From positions 1 through 64,000 of the forward strand of contig NZ_LFLU01000015.1 of NCBI RefSeq assembly GCF_001189965.1: a stretch of DNA of 64,000 nucleotides, read 5' to 3'. This document shows positions 45,850 through 57,473 of this stretch, in pieces. The notes beneath the pieces were generated by a model. It was not told the DNA's origin and made no database searches. It saw nothing but the letters and a program-made list of their open reading frames with translations. The position numbers and the translations under genes were made by a program. The stretch's first letter is position 1, and every line of letters begins with the position of its first letter. This DNA comes from Herbaspirillum rhizosphaerae (GTDB lineage Bacteria; Pseudomonadota; Gammaproteobacteria; Burkholderiales; Burkholderiaceae_D).

Positions 45850-46800
45850 TCAGCGCTTCATATTGATACGACCGAATTCGTCATGAGTTGTTGCACTTAA
45901 ATGTGCACGCAACCATTTGTGCGCCGGGCTGCGCGCATCGCGTTCATGCCACAGCATGTCCACATGTTCTTCCGGCGTCTTGAACGGCAGTTCTTTCACC
46001 ACCAGGACTTCCGTCATGCCGGTCGCGGCGATCAGATGGCGCGGCAGCACGGTGATGAGTTCCGAACTGGCGACGATGCGTCCGGCCGTGAAGAACTGGT
46101 TCACTGTCAGCAAAATCTTGCGTTCGCGTCCCATGCCGGCGAGCACATCGTCGATTACCGCGTGGGGTTTGCCCGACAGACTGACCAGCAAGTGATCCGC
46201 CGAGCAATAGTTGTCGAGGTTCAGTTCCTTGTCCGCCAGCGGATGGTTCTTGTGCATCACGCACACGTATTGGCCGGTGTACAGACGCTCGTGGCTGATC
46301 TGGGTTTTCAGGCCGTCGGCCAGCTGCGCCGTCACGCCCGGGAAGAAACCCACCGCCAGGTCGACATCGCCGCGCAACAGCATCGCGCGCGGATCGCGGG
46401 TGGTCAGCGGCATCATGCGGATCTTGATGCGCGGGGCGTCGCGCATGATGGTGCGCACCAGCGAAGGCAGCCACAGCGCGGCAGTCGCATCGACCATCGC
46501 CATGCGGAAGGTGTTCTGCGCGCGCGTCACGTCGAAGGTTTCCGGCGTGATCACCGCTTCCAGCTCCGACAAGGCGCGGCGTACGGTCGGCCATAGCTCT
46601 TCGGCGCGCGGCGTCGGCTTCACGCCGTGGGCGGTGCGGATCACCAGTTCGTCGTTGAGCGTGTCGCGCAGGCGGCGCAGGGCGTTGGACACCGCCGGCT
46701 GCGTCATCGCCAGCAAATTGGCCGCGCGCGTCAGGTTTTGTTCTGTCATCACCGCGTCGAAAACGCGCAACAGATTCAGGTCTAGGGTCAAAAAGCTCAT
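45850..46800 (-). CDS. LysR-family regulator
   Basis: A 316-residue regulator beginning LDLNLLRVFDAVMTEQNLTRAANLLAMTQPAVS, the NodD/aromatic-type helix-turn-helix. The effector domain has RMAMVDATAALWLPSLV and AVGFFPG. It is divergent from the small-gene pair at 47 kb. The ligand is unknown. Confidence 0.87.
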   Translation of the reverse strand: MSFLTLDLNLLRVFDAVMTEQNLTRAANLLAMTQPAVSNALRRLRDTLNDELVIRTAHGVKPTPRAEELWPTVRRALSELEAVITPETFDVTRAQNTFRMAMVDATAALWLPSLVRTIMRDAPRIKIRMMPLTTRDPRAMLLRGDVDLAVGFFPGVTAQLADGLKTQISHERLYTGQYVCVMHKNHPLADKELNLDNYCSADHLLVSLSGKPHAVIDDVLAGMGRERKILLTVNQFFTAGRIVASSELITVLPRHLIAATGMTEVLVVKELPFKTPEEHVDMLWHERDARSPAHKWLRAHLSATTHDEFGRINMKR

Positions 46801-46896
46801 ATCAGCCGCACCTTAATGTGGACGTAAATAAGGACGTAAAGGACATGGACGAAATAAACAATGGAAAAAGGAAAGACTGGCACATCAAAATAATAA

Positions 46897-46975
46897 TATT
46901 CACAAAACCGATAACTGATATCCAAAACCGAAATTGGCAATGCGAGTCATGGATCATTACACTGCAATGCAACAT
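46897..46975 (+). promoter_or_regulatory. Conserved upstream region of small gene 1
   Basis: A block of about 75 bp that recurs exactly 660 bp downstream. Shared pieces are CTGATATC, GAAATTGGCAATG, GAG, and ACTGCAATGCAACA. It ends some 25 bp before the start of small gene 1 and should hold the promoter and transcript start. I cannot assign a sigma factor: the TGGCA part lacks the matching second half of a sigma-54 site. Confidence 0.55.
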
Positions 46976-46999
46976 AACACATTTCGCAAGGAGTCCATC

Positions 47000-47242
47000 A
47001 TGACTACATTGACCGCTAATTACTCTGCAAAGAACACTGGCACTGCTGCCGGCAAGATCGGTACTGCACTGCGCAACATCTTCGTTCGTTTCGTCCAGGC
47101 TCACGAATCGCAAGCCGCTCTGCTGACCGCTGACCAGCACATCGTCGACGGCGCCGCGCAAATGAACCGCCTGGCCAACAAGTTTGAATCGACTCAGCCT
47201 AACCTGGCTGCAGAACTGCGTTTCATCGCTTCCCGCGGTTAA
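47000..47242 (+). CDS. Small protein 1 of a tandem paralogous pair
   Basis: An 80-residue protein starting at ATG 47000 after AAGGAG. The N-terminal half is basic and amphipathic (IGTALRNIFVRFVQAHE). The C-terminal part, MNRLANKFESTQPNLAAELRF, is shared with the next small gene. No signal peptide or family is recognised. The transcript ends in a CCTCCTCCC block and a terminator, the arrangement of small-protein genes that carry regulatory RNA in their 3' ends. Confidence 0.7.
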   Translation: MTTLTANYSAKNTGTAAGKIGTALRNIFVRFVQAHESQAALLTADQHIVDGAAQMNRLANKFESTQPNLAAELRFIASRG

Positions 47243-47427
47243 TCGACACTCAGTAATTTGCTCTACTACAGTGCGGTGATGTAGTTCGGAACGCGCCGGC
47301 ATCAATCTGGCTATAACGACGCTTTCCACCGCTTCTGTAGCGCACCACCCCATTCAGTCTTGTGTTTTGATGCTCGTACCGACGTCTTGAGGCGGTACCG
47401 ACTGCGCGACACAAGAAACTGTCCGGT

Positions 47428-47489
47428 GTCTCCTCCTCCCTCTTTAGGAAGGATTTCCCCGCAAGCTTCGGCTTTGCGGGGATTTTTTT
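47428..47489 (+). ncRNA. Candidate 3'-end regulatory RNA 1 (anti-Shine-Dalgarno motif)
   Basis: A 28-base block (47428-47455) starting GTCTCCTCCTCCCTCTTTAG is followed at once by the terminator hairpin (47457-47489). CTCCTCC is complementary to ribosome-binding sites, and CCTCCC can pair imperfectly with GGAAGG in the same block, leaving TCTTTA as a loop. The block is identical downstream of the second small gene, although the terminator sequences differ. Confidence 0.5.
47457..47489 (+). terminator. Terminator of small gene 1
   Basis: CCCCGCAAGC and GCTTTGCGGGG form a strong stem with a TTCG loop, followed by ATTTTTTT. Confidence 0.92.
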
Positions 47490-47556
47490 GTCCGCATTTT
47501 TTAGAATTTCTTCGAAATGCGTGACTACACGTCTCGAGAATAATGCAGGACGCGGC

Positions 47557-47635
47557 TATTCACAATCTCTATATCTGATATCGAAACATGAAATTGGCAA
47601 TGTGAGCCGGGGATGCATATACTGCAATGCAACAA
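47557..47635 (+). promoter_or_regulatory. Conserved upstream region of small gene 2
   Basis: The second copy of the block at 46,897, offset by exactly 660 bp, with the same CTGATATC, GAAATTGGCAATG and ACTGCAATGCAACA pieces and no gaps. It ends about 38 bp before the ATG of small gene 2. Confidence 0.55.
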
Positions 47636-47672
47636 GAGAAGAAATTCATTCGATATCAGGGAAATCAATATC

Positions 47673-47993
47673 ATGTCAGTCCTAGCCATCGCCTTTCCAG
47701 TTGAAGCCGCCGTTCCGGTCGCGCAGTCGCTGATCGGTGCAAGCGTCGCCTTCATGCGCCCCTTGCTGGGTCTGGGCGTGCTGGTCACCCTGCTGATGGT
47801 TTTCAAGCCGCTGGTCATGGGCATCGTGCGCGCCGCCATCGTCCTGGTCGTGCCGCGCAAGTCGCTGGAACAACGTGTGCGTCAGCACCGTTTCAACGGC
47901 GTCAAGATGCTCAACCGCATGGCCAACGATTACAGCCGTTCACAACCGAGTTTTGCCGCAGAACTGCGCAACCTGGCCGCCAGCGACAGATAA
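47673..47993 (+). CDS. Small protein 2 of a tandem paralogous pair
   Basis: A 106-residue protein. Unlike its paralogue it has a hydrophobic stretch (LLGLGVLVTLLMVFKPLVMGIV), so it is probably a single- or double-pass membrane protein. The C-terminus LNRMANDYSRSQPSFAAELRN matches small protein 1. The start ATG 47673 has a weak AGGGAA site. The gene shares the upstream block and 3' block with gene 1, so both seem to answer to the same signal. Confidence 0.7.
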   Translation: MSVLAIAFPVEAAVPVAQSLIGASVAFMRPLLGLGVLVTLLMVFKPLVMGIVRAAIVLVVPRKSLEQRVRQHRFNGVKMLNRMANDYSRSQPSFAAELRNLAASDR

Positions 47994-48046
47994 GAAGCTG
48001 AGCGCCGGAAGAAAGAACAACCGAAAGATCAAGCACTACGTACCGC

Positions 48047-48110
48047 GTCTCCTCCTCCCTCTTTAGGAAGGATTAAGCCCCACGAGCCCTAATTCGTGGG
48101 GCTTTTTTTT
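48047..48110 (+). ncRNA. Candidate 3'-end regulatory RNA 2 (anti-Shine-Dalgarno motif)
   Basis: The same 28-base block as at 47,428, without a mismatch (48047-48074), running into a terminator of different sequence (48075-48110). Identity of the block beside divergent flanks points to selection on the block itself. Confidence 0.5.
48075..48110 (+). terminator. Terminator of small gene 2
   Basis: AGCCCCACGA and TCGTGGGGCT pair around a short loop, followed by a run of eight T. Confidence 0.92.
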
Positions 48111-48269
48111 ATTTGCTGACGATTTTTACCGCAATTGAACGAAATTGCCGTCATTCCGGCTTTCTCGGCGCCGGCCTGCGTGATACCGTAAGGGCTTGCC
48201 CGCATCTTATTTATCGCTGCCGGCATTCTTGATCAACACTCACACCAGCCTCACCGCCTCGCCGACATC

Positions 48270-49037
48270 ATGTGCCAGTTACTCGGGATGAATTGCAACA
48301 CGCCCACCGACATCGTTTTCAGCTTCACCGGCTTTGCAAATCGCGGCGGATTAACGGATCACCACAGCGACGGCTGGGGCATCGCCTTCTTTGAAGGTTC
48401 CGGCGTACGTCACTTCGTCGACTACCAGTCCGCCGTGACTTCGCCGGTGGCCGAGCTGATCAAGAGCTGCCCGATCAAATCCCAGCACGTCATCGCCCAC
48501 ATCCGCAAAGCCACGCAAGGCCGCGTTTCGCTGGCCAATTGCCACCCGTTCGTGCGCGAGCTGTGGGGACGCTACTGGGTGTTCGCCCATAACGGCGACC
48601 TCAAGAATTTCACCCCGACCTTGAACGGCCCTTACCGTCCGGTCGGCACAACCGACAGCGAACTGGCCTTCTGTTACCTGTTGCAGCAGCTGCGCAACCG
48701 TTTCGGCGAAAACCTGCCGCCGCTGGCCGACCTGACGCAGGAGTTGCGCGAACTTACCCACTATATCGCCGGACATGGTCCATTTAACATGCTGTTGTCG
48801 GACGGTTCGGCGCTGTTCTCGCATTGCTCCACCAATTTGTACTACATCATCCGCCAGCATCCCTTCGCCTCGGCGCATTTGTCCGACCAGGACATTTCCG
48901 TGGATTTCTCCGAAGTCACCACCTCCAAGGACCGCGTTGCCGTCATTGTCACCCAGCCGCTGACCACCAACGAAACCTGGACCCAATTCCAGCAGGGCGA
49001 ACTGAAAGTCTTCGTCGACGGCGCCGTTGTCGAATGA
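48270..49037 (+). CDS. Class II glutamine amidotransferase (YafJ-like)
   Basis: A 255-residue protein starting MCQLLGMNCNTP; removal of Met exposes Cys2, the nucleophile of Ntn-type amidotransferases. FANRGGLTDHHSDGWGIAFFEG and HVIAHIRKATQG are the glutamine-site motifs, and WVFAHNGDL follows. It lacks a synthetase domain, so its acceptor is unknown. It is the gene directly upstream of dnaA, in the same direction. Confidence 0.88.
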   Translation: MCQLLGMNCNTPTDIVFSFTGFANRGGLTDHHSDGWGIAFFEGSGVRHFVDYQSAVTSPVAELIKSCPIKSQHVIAHIRKATQGRVSLANCHPFVRELWGRYWVFAHNGDLKNFTPTLNGPYRPVGTTDSELAFCYLLQQLRNRFGENLPPLADLTQELRELTHYIAGHGPFNMLLSDGSALFSHCSTNLYYIIRQHPFASAHLSDQDISVDFSEVTTSKDRVAVIVTQPLTTNETWTQFQQGELKVFVDGAVVE

Positions 49038-49204
49038 TTAATTATTAGGCAGGCCGGGCTGCAAAGCCTGTCCCGCCTGCCGTCCGCCGTCCGGGATCGC
49101 CCTCTGCAGCCGCCACTCTGTCAAGCCTCATTCTTCGATATTTCCGCTTAAGCTTTTGCCGGCTGTCGATATACATTTTTACTCTGTCAAAAGCCGCCTC
49201 TGCC

Positions 49205-49213
49205 TGTGGATAA
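49205..49213. promoter_or_regulatory. DnaA box in the dnaA leader
   Basis: TGTGGATAA, 117 bp before the dnaA start, the same perfect box as in both origin modules. A single box in this position fits DnaA autoregulation. No trio track or AT-rich melting segment adjoins it, so it is not itself the origin. Confidence 0.7.
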
Positions 49214-49329
49214 CTTTTCCCCATCAGAGTAAAATAGCCCGATGCGCAGTGTTGACATCCGGCTTTCCCCAAGTCAGCTCGGCACGCTTTTGCGCCTCAT
49301 TGCACCCTCATATTTAGATAAGAAGATTC

Positions 49330-50760
49330 ATGGAAAATTTTTGGCAGGCTTGCTCCGCAAAGCTGGAGCAGGAACTGACGCCGCAGCAATATAGCGCCTG
49401 GATCAAGCCTCTGGCTCCGCTTGATTACGAAGATGGCCGCCTGCGTATTGCCGCGCCCAACCGCTTCAAGCTCGACTGGGTCAAGACCCAGTTCGCCAGC
49501 CGCATCACCACCATTGCTTCCGAGTACTGGGAAATGCAGATCGACGTCGAATTCGTCCTCGATCCGCGCGTCGGCGCCGCGCGCCGCGCGGCAGCCGCGG
49601 CAGCGCCGATGCCATCGGGCAACGGCGGCCACCACAGCAACGGCGGCAACAGCCACGGCACCATGCTCGACGGCTATCCGACCGGTATCCAGGAATCCCT
49701 GGTCGAGCCGGTGCCGCCGCCGGTCACCCCGCGCCAGGAGTTGTCGCGCATCAACTCGGTGCTGACCTTCGACAACCTCGTCACCGGCAAAGCCAACCAG
49801 CTCGCGCGCGCCGCTGCGACCCAGGTGGCCAACAACCCGGGCGTGTCTTATAACCCGCTGTTCCTGTACGGCGGCGTCGGCCTGGGCAAGACCCACGTCA
49901 TCCACGCCATCGGCAACCAGGTGCTGGCCGACAACCCCAACGCCAAGATCCGCTACATCCACGCCGAGCAATACGTGCGCGACGTGGTCACGGCCTACCA
50001 ACGCAAGGGTTTCGACGATTTCAAGCGTTACTACCACTCGCTCGACCTGCTGCTGATCGACGATATCCAATTCTTCGGCGGCAAGAGCCGCACCCAGGAA
50101 GAGTTCTTCTACGCCTTTGAAGCCCTGATCGCCGCCAAAAAGCAGATCATCATCACCAGCGATACCTATCCGAAGGAAATCAGCGGCATGGATGACCGCC
50201 TGATTTCGCGCTTCGATTCCGGCCTGACCGTCGCCATCGAACCGCCCGAGCTGGAAATGCGCGTCGCCATCCTGATGAAAAAAGCCACGCTGGAAGGCGT
50301 CCAGCTGTCCGACGACGTCGCCTTCTTCGTCGCCAAGCATCTGCGCTCCAACGTCCGCGAGCTCGAAGGCGCCCTGCGCAAGATCCTGGCCTACTCGCGC
50401 TTCCACGGCAAGGACATCACCATCGATGTCGTCAAAGATGCGTTAAAAGACCTCTTATCCGTTCAAAATCGCCAGATCTCCGTCGAAAACATCCAAAAAA
50501 CCGTCGCCGACTTCTTCAACATCAAAGTCGCCGACATGTATTCCAAGAAGCGCCCGGCCAATATCGCCCGTCCGCGCCAGATCGCCATGTACCTGGCCAA
50601 GGAACTGACGCAAAAAAGCCTGCCGGAAATCGGCGACCTGTTCGGCGGCCGCGACCACACCACCGTGCTGCACGCGGTCCGCAAGATCGCCGCCGACCGC
50701 ACCAAAAACCCGGAATGCAACCACGAGCTGCACGTGCTCGAGCAGACCCTGAAAGGTTAG
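49330..50760 (+). CDS. dnaA: Chromosomal replication initiator DnaA
   Basis: A 476-residue initiator. Domain I is residues 1-80 ([22 protein letters not shown]). A low-complexity linker rich in Ala, Gly, Asn and His covers about 85-125. The AAA+ core has Walker [10 protein letters not shown] at 181-189 and Walker [11 protein letters not shown] near 240. The C-terminal DNA-binding helix has [15 protein letters not shown] near 437. It binds the TTATCCACA boxes in the origin, which lies 5.6 kb to the left rather than next to the gene. Confidence 0.98.
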   Translation: MENFWQACSAKLEQELTPQQYSAWIKPLAPLDYEDGRLRIAAPNRFKLDWVKTQFASRITTIASEYWEMQIDVEFVLDPRVGAARRAAAAAAPMPSGNGGHHSNGGNSHGTMLDGYPTGIQESLVEPVPPPVTPRQELSRINSVLTFDNLVTGKANQLARAAATQVANNPGVSYNPLFLYGGVGLGKTHVIHAIGNQVLADNPNAKIRYIHAEQYVRDVVTAYQRKGFDDFKRYYHSLDLLLIDDIQFFGGKSRTQEEFFYAFEALIAAKKQIIITSDTYPKEISGMDDRLISRFDSGLTVAIEPPELEMRVAILMKKATLEGVQLSDDVAFFVAKHLRSNVRELEGALRKILAYSRFHGKDITIDVVKDALKDLLSVQNRQISVENIQKTVADFFNIKVADMYSKKRPANIARPRQIAMYLAKELTQKSLPEIGDLFGGRDHTTVLHAVRKIAADRTKNPECNHELHVLEQTLKG

Positions 50761-51024
50761 GGGCTGCTAACGATTAATTTGCGAGATGCGTTGCTGCCAG
50801 AAAGAGTGCTGGCAAGGCGCGTGGCGTAGCAGGTGGCGGGCCCACCTGCAAGCCATGCAACGCCGCCAGCGCGCTTTCTGGCAGCAACCCTTCGGGAACG
50901 GCTGCAGGCGTCGCCTTCCGTTGTTGCGGCCCCTTGCCGTAGCACCGCTACGACGCGTCGCTGCGCCTAGGCAGTCAACGCCTGCCGCGCGTTCGCACTC
51001 GCAAATTAATTGTTAGCAGGCCCT
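50761..51024. repeat. 264-bp terminal-inverted-repeat element, copy 2
   Basis: It starts at the base after the dnaA stop. The ends GGGCTGCTAACGATTAATTT and its near-perfect inverse bound the element. Internal order is the same as in copy 1 at 37,882. Where an inner stem of copy 1 reads GAAAAAGCG with CGCTTTTTTG, copy 2 reads CCAGAAAG with CTTTCTGG: both arms changed together. It separates dnaA from dnaN and may end dnaA transcripts. Confidence 0.85.
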
Positions 51025-51396
51025 ATCCCGATAGCCCCAATTTGCTCCTTGAACAGGGGTTGATTTGATACAATGAGAGAGTTGGTCCGGTTTGTCCCGG
51101 CGACTCTTTTGTTGCCAAAAAAGCATGACGCGGCCGGTAGGCTGTTATCCGGTCGTCATCGCCATGTCATTGGGCGGGCATACCGTAAGCGAGGATGGAT
51201 TCGTCGCGCAGCAAGATGTAGCACAGCGGCAGCAGCAAGCCCGCGCTACCGCAACGAAGCCCTTTTCAAATTGCAGCAACTTTGCGGAAACGACGGCAAA
51301 ACTGAGCGCAGACGGAGGACCAGACCGGATTGCAGACAGAATTTGAAAGCGGCTTTCAGCATCCTTTAAACCACTACTAGCAAGGATATAGAGACT
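51025..51396. other. 372-bp dnaN leader
   Basis: No gene is recognisable. A possible -10 box TACAAT (51069-51074) has TTGAAC-like sequence 14 bases upstream, which is a short spacing, so this promoter is tentative. AAGGATATAG precedes the dnaN start. The long leader is transcribed if that promoter is used, and no riboswitch or hairpin stands out. Confidence 0.4.
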
Positions 51397-52503
51397 ATGC
51401 AATTGGTCAAAACCCAACGAGATACGCTTCTCCGGCCACTGCAAATAGTGAGTGGTATTGTCGAGCGTCGGCACACATTGCCGATTCTGGCCAATATCCT
51501 CATTCGCAAGGACGGCGAAAAAGTGTCTTTCCTCTCGACCGACATCGAAGTGCAGATCACCACGCACGCCGAAGTCGGCTCCGGTAGCGAAGCCACCGCC
51601 ACCACCGTCGCCGCGCGCAAACTGCTCGACATCCTGCGCGCCCTGCCGGATTCGGGCGAAGTGACGGTCACCCTGTCCAACAAGCGCCTGACGGTGCAAT
51701 CCGGCAAGTCGCGTTTTGCCCTGCAAACGCTGGCCGCGGAAGAATTCCCGACCGTCGCCCAGGCCGAGCACTACAACGCGCAAGTCACGCTGCCGCAAAA
51801 GACCCTGAAGCACCTGTTCAACATGGTCCACTTCTCGATGGCGCAGCAAGACATCCGTTACTACCTCAACGGCCTGCTGCTGGTCGTCGAAGGCAAGAAC
51901 GTGATCGCCGTCGCCACCGACGGTCACCGTCTGGCCTTCTGCCAGGTCGCCACCGAGCAAGAATTCCCGCGCCAGGAAGTCATCATCCCGCGCAAGACCA
52001 TCATCGAACTGCAGCGCCTGCTGGACGAAAGCGACGAACCGGTCCAACTGGAAATCGCCAACAATCAGGTCAAGCTGACTTTCGCCGATATCGAACTGAT
52101 CTCCAAGCTGGTCGAAGGCAAGTTCCCCGACTACACCCGCGTGGTGCCGAAGGGCTACAAGAACAACTTCACCATCGGCCGCGAACAGTTGCTGCGCTCG
52201 CTGCAACGTGCAGCCATCATGACCAGCGACAAGTTCAAGGGCGTGCGTTGGGTGATCGCGCCCGGCAGCCTCAAGATCAGCTCCACCAATGCCGACCAGG
52301 AAGAAGCGGTTGAAGAACTCGAAATCGACTACGGCGGCGACAGCGTCGACATCGGTTTCAACGTCACCTACCTGCTCGACGTGTTGAACAACCTCAAGGG
52401 CGACTACGTCAACATCGCCCTGGGCGACGCCAACTCCTCCGCATTGATCACCATTCCCGACAATGCCGATTTCAAATACGTCGTCATGCCGATGCGCATT
52501 TGA
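51397..52503 (+). CDS. dnaN: DNA polymerase III beta clamp
   Basis: A 368-residue sliding clamp made of three similar domains. MQLVKTQRDTLLRPLQIVSGIVERRHTLPILANI at the start and DNADFKYVVMPMRI at the end are the family termini; the last strand contributes to the pocket for polymerase peptides. It is in the standard place after dnaA. recF does not follow; gyrB comes next. Confidence 0.98.
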   Translation: MQLVKTQRDTLLRPLQIVSGIVERRHTLPILANILIRKDGEKVSFLSTDIEVQITTHAEVGSGSEATATTVAARKLLDILRALPDSGEVTVTLSNKRLTVQSGKSRFALQTLAAEEFPTVAQAEHYNAQVTLPQKTLKHLFNMVHFSMAQQDIRYYLNGLLLVVEGKNVIAVATDGHRLAFCQVATEQEFPRQEVIIPRKTIIELQRLLDESDEPVQLEIANNQVKLTFADIELISKLVEGKFPDYTRVVPKGYKNNFTIGREQLLRSLQRAAIMTSDKFKGVRWVIAPGSLKISSTNADQEEAVEELEIDYGGDSVDIGFNVTYLLDVLNNLKGDYVNIALGDANSSALITIPDNADFKYVVMPMRI

Positions 52504-52614
52504 TTTCAGTTAGCCGAAAGCAGACGAGGGGCCGTGCGTAAGACGGCCCTTCGCCACTTTTAAGAATTCGGTTTCATCCCCGACTTCAGCAGTTCCCTTG
52601 CAGTTTCTTAGTAA

Positions 52615-55152
<2,538 letters not shown>

Positions 55153-55183
55153 TTCAGTCAGTAAATAGCAGAATTAAGCGGAG

Positions 55184-55212
55184 GCCCATATGTGAAAACA
55201 TATGGGCTTTTG
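55184..55212 (+). terminator. Terminator after gyrB
   Basis: GCCCATATGT and ACATATGGGC form a perfect 10-bp stem with a GAAA tetraloop, followed by TTTT. It also marks the switch to AT-rich accessory DNA. Confidence 0.9.
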
Positions 55213-55443
55213 CATAGATGCGGCTCATTTTTTGTGATTCCTAAAGAAGAGATACCCCGACCGTCAAAGATTCGCGATATGGCACCCCAAGAGGATCAAC
55301 TAGATCCACGGCTTTCAGTCCAACGAGCCTGCGTAAGGTTTTTACAGGCCAATTTTTCTTTTTTCGTTTGCGTCAAACTCGCTATCTAGGCATCGCTGAT
55401 AATTGGCGACACGCAATGAAAACCATGGTGTAAATGATTGTCT

Positions 55444-56073
55444 ATGAAAAAACATCTGCTACCCTTTGTCGACTACCAGCGCATATTTCAAGTCGTGTAC
55501 AGCGTGCTCCAGGCCTCTGAAATTGCGATAACACATCGCGCTTGCGTATTCTTTACTGCCGCAGGGACTTTGATTCTGCGAGATCATTACCATCTACCCG
55601 CGACTATCAGCGCAGGCTGCATGGCACTTATGGTTCATGAAGAAAAAACTAACGTCCTCGTGTATGGACGGAAAGAGGATGGCAATTTTGTCTTTGACCG
55701 AGATGCATTTCACGCTTGGGTCGAGTGCGACGGATGGCTTATTGATTTTATGGCGCCAATCATGGGTATCGCTCTGCGTGAGGATGGAGTCGATTGGAAT
55801 ATTCCTCGCAAGATGTTACAAAAGCCCCTTCTAGAGGGGAGAGGAAGCTTGAAAGAGGTTCAGAGACAAGGGGATTTCTACGTGGAGCACGATGCGATGC
55901 TCGCTAACTCGTTGTTGGATGACCAATCAAGCCATGCAAACGATTTGTTGAAGATTTGCTTGGCTTGGTATCGCCGTCCACCGAAAACACTCGGAAGCAT
56001 TGGAATGGGCAATAGCCATGGGCCAACGAAAATTCTTTCTGCACGAGCCCCCTCTATTGACGGCATCTGGTAA
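55444..56073 (+). CDS. DUF2026 family protein
   Basis: A 209-residue protein from ATG 55444 (an in-frame TTG lies six bases earlier). Residues in the middle, ACVFFTAAGTLILRDHYHLPATISAGC and later HAWVECDGWLIDFMAPI, resemble a transglutaminase-like thiol fold, with the Cys/His/Asp order visible as AGC, HAWVE and LIDFMAP. DUF2026 proteins have no proven function. It is in the AT-rich block but faces away from the methyltransferase module. Confidence 0.65.
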   Translation: MKKHLLPFVDYQRIFQVVYSVLQASEIAITHRACVFFTAAGTLILRDHYHLPATISAGCMALMVHEEKTNVLVYGRKEDGNFVFDRDAFHAWVECDGWLIDFMAPIMGIALREDGVDWNIPRKMLQKPLLEGRGSLKEVQRQGDFYVEHDAMLANSLLDDQSSHANDLLKICLAWYRRPPKTLGSIGMGNSHGPTKILSARAPSIDGIW

Positions 56074-56270
56074 CGCAATCCATGCGGAAATGGCCTTAAT
56101 TTCTGGGTTGAGCCCTTTTCATTATGACTAGCCCAAAACCAGTACCACAGCGACGTTTCTATTTGTATCAAAGGCTCGACAGATGCAGGCTTAGAATGGT
56201 ATGAGCATTCAAAAAAAGAGCCGACGGAATAGGTCGGCTCTTCAAGAATGTCATTCGTCAATAATTCGTC

Positions 56271-57329
56271 TTACGCAGACTGTTCCACACAGTGCTTCTT
56301 AATACTCAGACCGATAACTTCCCCTAATCGAACAGGTACGGCATTGCCAATTAGCCTGCCAATTGTCTTGGTACTAGGTAGTTCGTCGGGCGGGGCGAAT
56401 TCATATGACTCTGGAAATGTCTGAAAAATTGCAGCTTCTCGCAACGAGATCGCTCGATCTTGTTCCGGATGACCAAAACGGCCGTTACCGATGCCATAAC
56501 AAAGGGTCGTCATGGTCGGGGCGGGACTATCCCATTCCATTCGGCCATAGATGCTTGCGTAAGATTTGCCGCTATCCTTTTTGTGACAAGCTAACTGTAG
56601 TTCCTCGTCCCAGTCCTTCCAGGTACCCCCAGGTTTGGATTGTCTAACGCGGCGTAAATTGATCTCGTTTAATTTACTTGAAACATGCAATGGGTCGTTC
56701 TCATGCCGTTCCCCTGCATCAATAGGAGGCAAGTGACCTATGGCCTTCTTCACCGTGACAAATTTTTTCGCTGAGTGAGTCGCTTCGATAAGTTCAATGT
56801 CTCCGTGCTTGGAGGCTAAAAGAACAAGGCGCTTTCGACTTTGAGGAATGCCATATTCAAGGCAATTCACAATGCCAAAAGACACCTTGTACTTTTGTTT
56901 CCTCAATCGTAAAACGAAGTCGTCAAAAACTTTGTGCCCCTTAAGTTCGGGTACATTTTCCATTGTGACGACATCGGGCTTTATCTCTCGTACAAGACGT
57001 GCAAACTCATACAGAAGCCTCCATTTTTTGTCGACACTAGTGTCCTCTCCCTGACGATATTTGGAAAATGGTTGGCAAGGAGCACAACCAGCTAGCACAC
57101 GAATATCAGCCTCAGGACTAAATAACTTTGCAATATCCTGGCCCTTTACTAATGTGACGTCCGACGCAAAAAATTGAGCTCTATTATTTTTTTCAAAAGG
57201 ATATTTACATTCAGGATCAAGATCAATACCTGCCAGTACTTTGACCCCAGATTTGCGAAGACCGAAAGACAATCCTCCTGCACCGCAGAATAGATCAATG
57301 GCTTCAATTTTCAACGCTTTTTTCTTCAT
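56271..57329 (-). CDS. DNA (cytosine-5)-methyltransferase
   Basis: A 352-residue C5 methyltransferase from ATG 57329. Motif I is DLFCGAGGLSFGL (12-24), motif IV GCAPCQPFSKYRQG with catalytic C85, motif VI ENVPE (124-128), motif VIII QSRKRLVLLAS and motif X IGNAVPVRLGEVIG. The target recognition region is short, between VIII and IX, and the target sequence cannot be read. Upstream on the same strand are HEPN-like and DUF262 genes, making a probable modification-defence unit. Confidence 0.93.
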   Translation of the reverse strand: MKKKALKIEAIDLFCGAGGLSFGLRKSGVKVLAGIDLDPECKYPFEKNNRAQFFASDVTLVKGQDIAKLFSPEADIRVLAGCAPCQPFSKYRQGEDTSVDKKWRLLYEFARLVREIKPDVVTMENVPELKGHKVFDDFVLRLRKQKYKVSFGIVNCLEYGIPQSRKRLVLLASKHGDIELIEATHSAKKFVTVKKAIGHLPPIDAGERHENDPLHVSSKLNEINLRRVRQSKPGGTWKDWDEELQLACHKKDSGKSYASIYGRMEWDSPAPTMTTLCYGIGNGRFGHPEQDRAISLREAAIFQTFPESYEFAPPDELPSTKTIGRLIGNAVPVRLGEVIGLSIKKHCVEQSA

Positions 57330-57473
57330 GCAGAATTGTATCAATTCCCGTTAAAAAACTCGAGCTAAATTAAAAGCTTAAGCGCGTACATACAACTACA
57401 TTGACGGGATCTATTCAGACACTATAGACGCCTTGAATTCATCAAGGCCTCGTCCAACTTATCTCACTCCATA

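Noticed and set aside
46931-46950. Sigma-54 promoter from the TGGCA piece before the small genes
   Set aside because: No GC/TTGCA element at the required distance in either copy.
55192-55389. Open frame of 65 codons after gyrB
   Set aside because: It begins inside the gyrB terminator hairpin and has no ribosome site or recognisable product.
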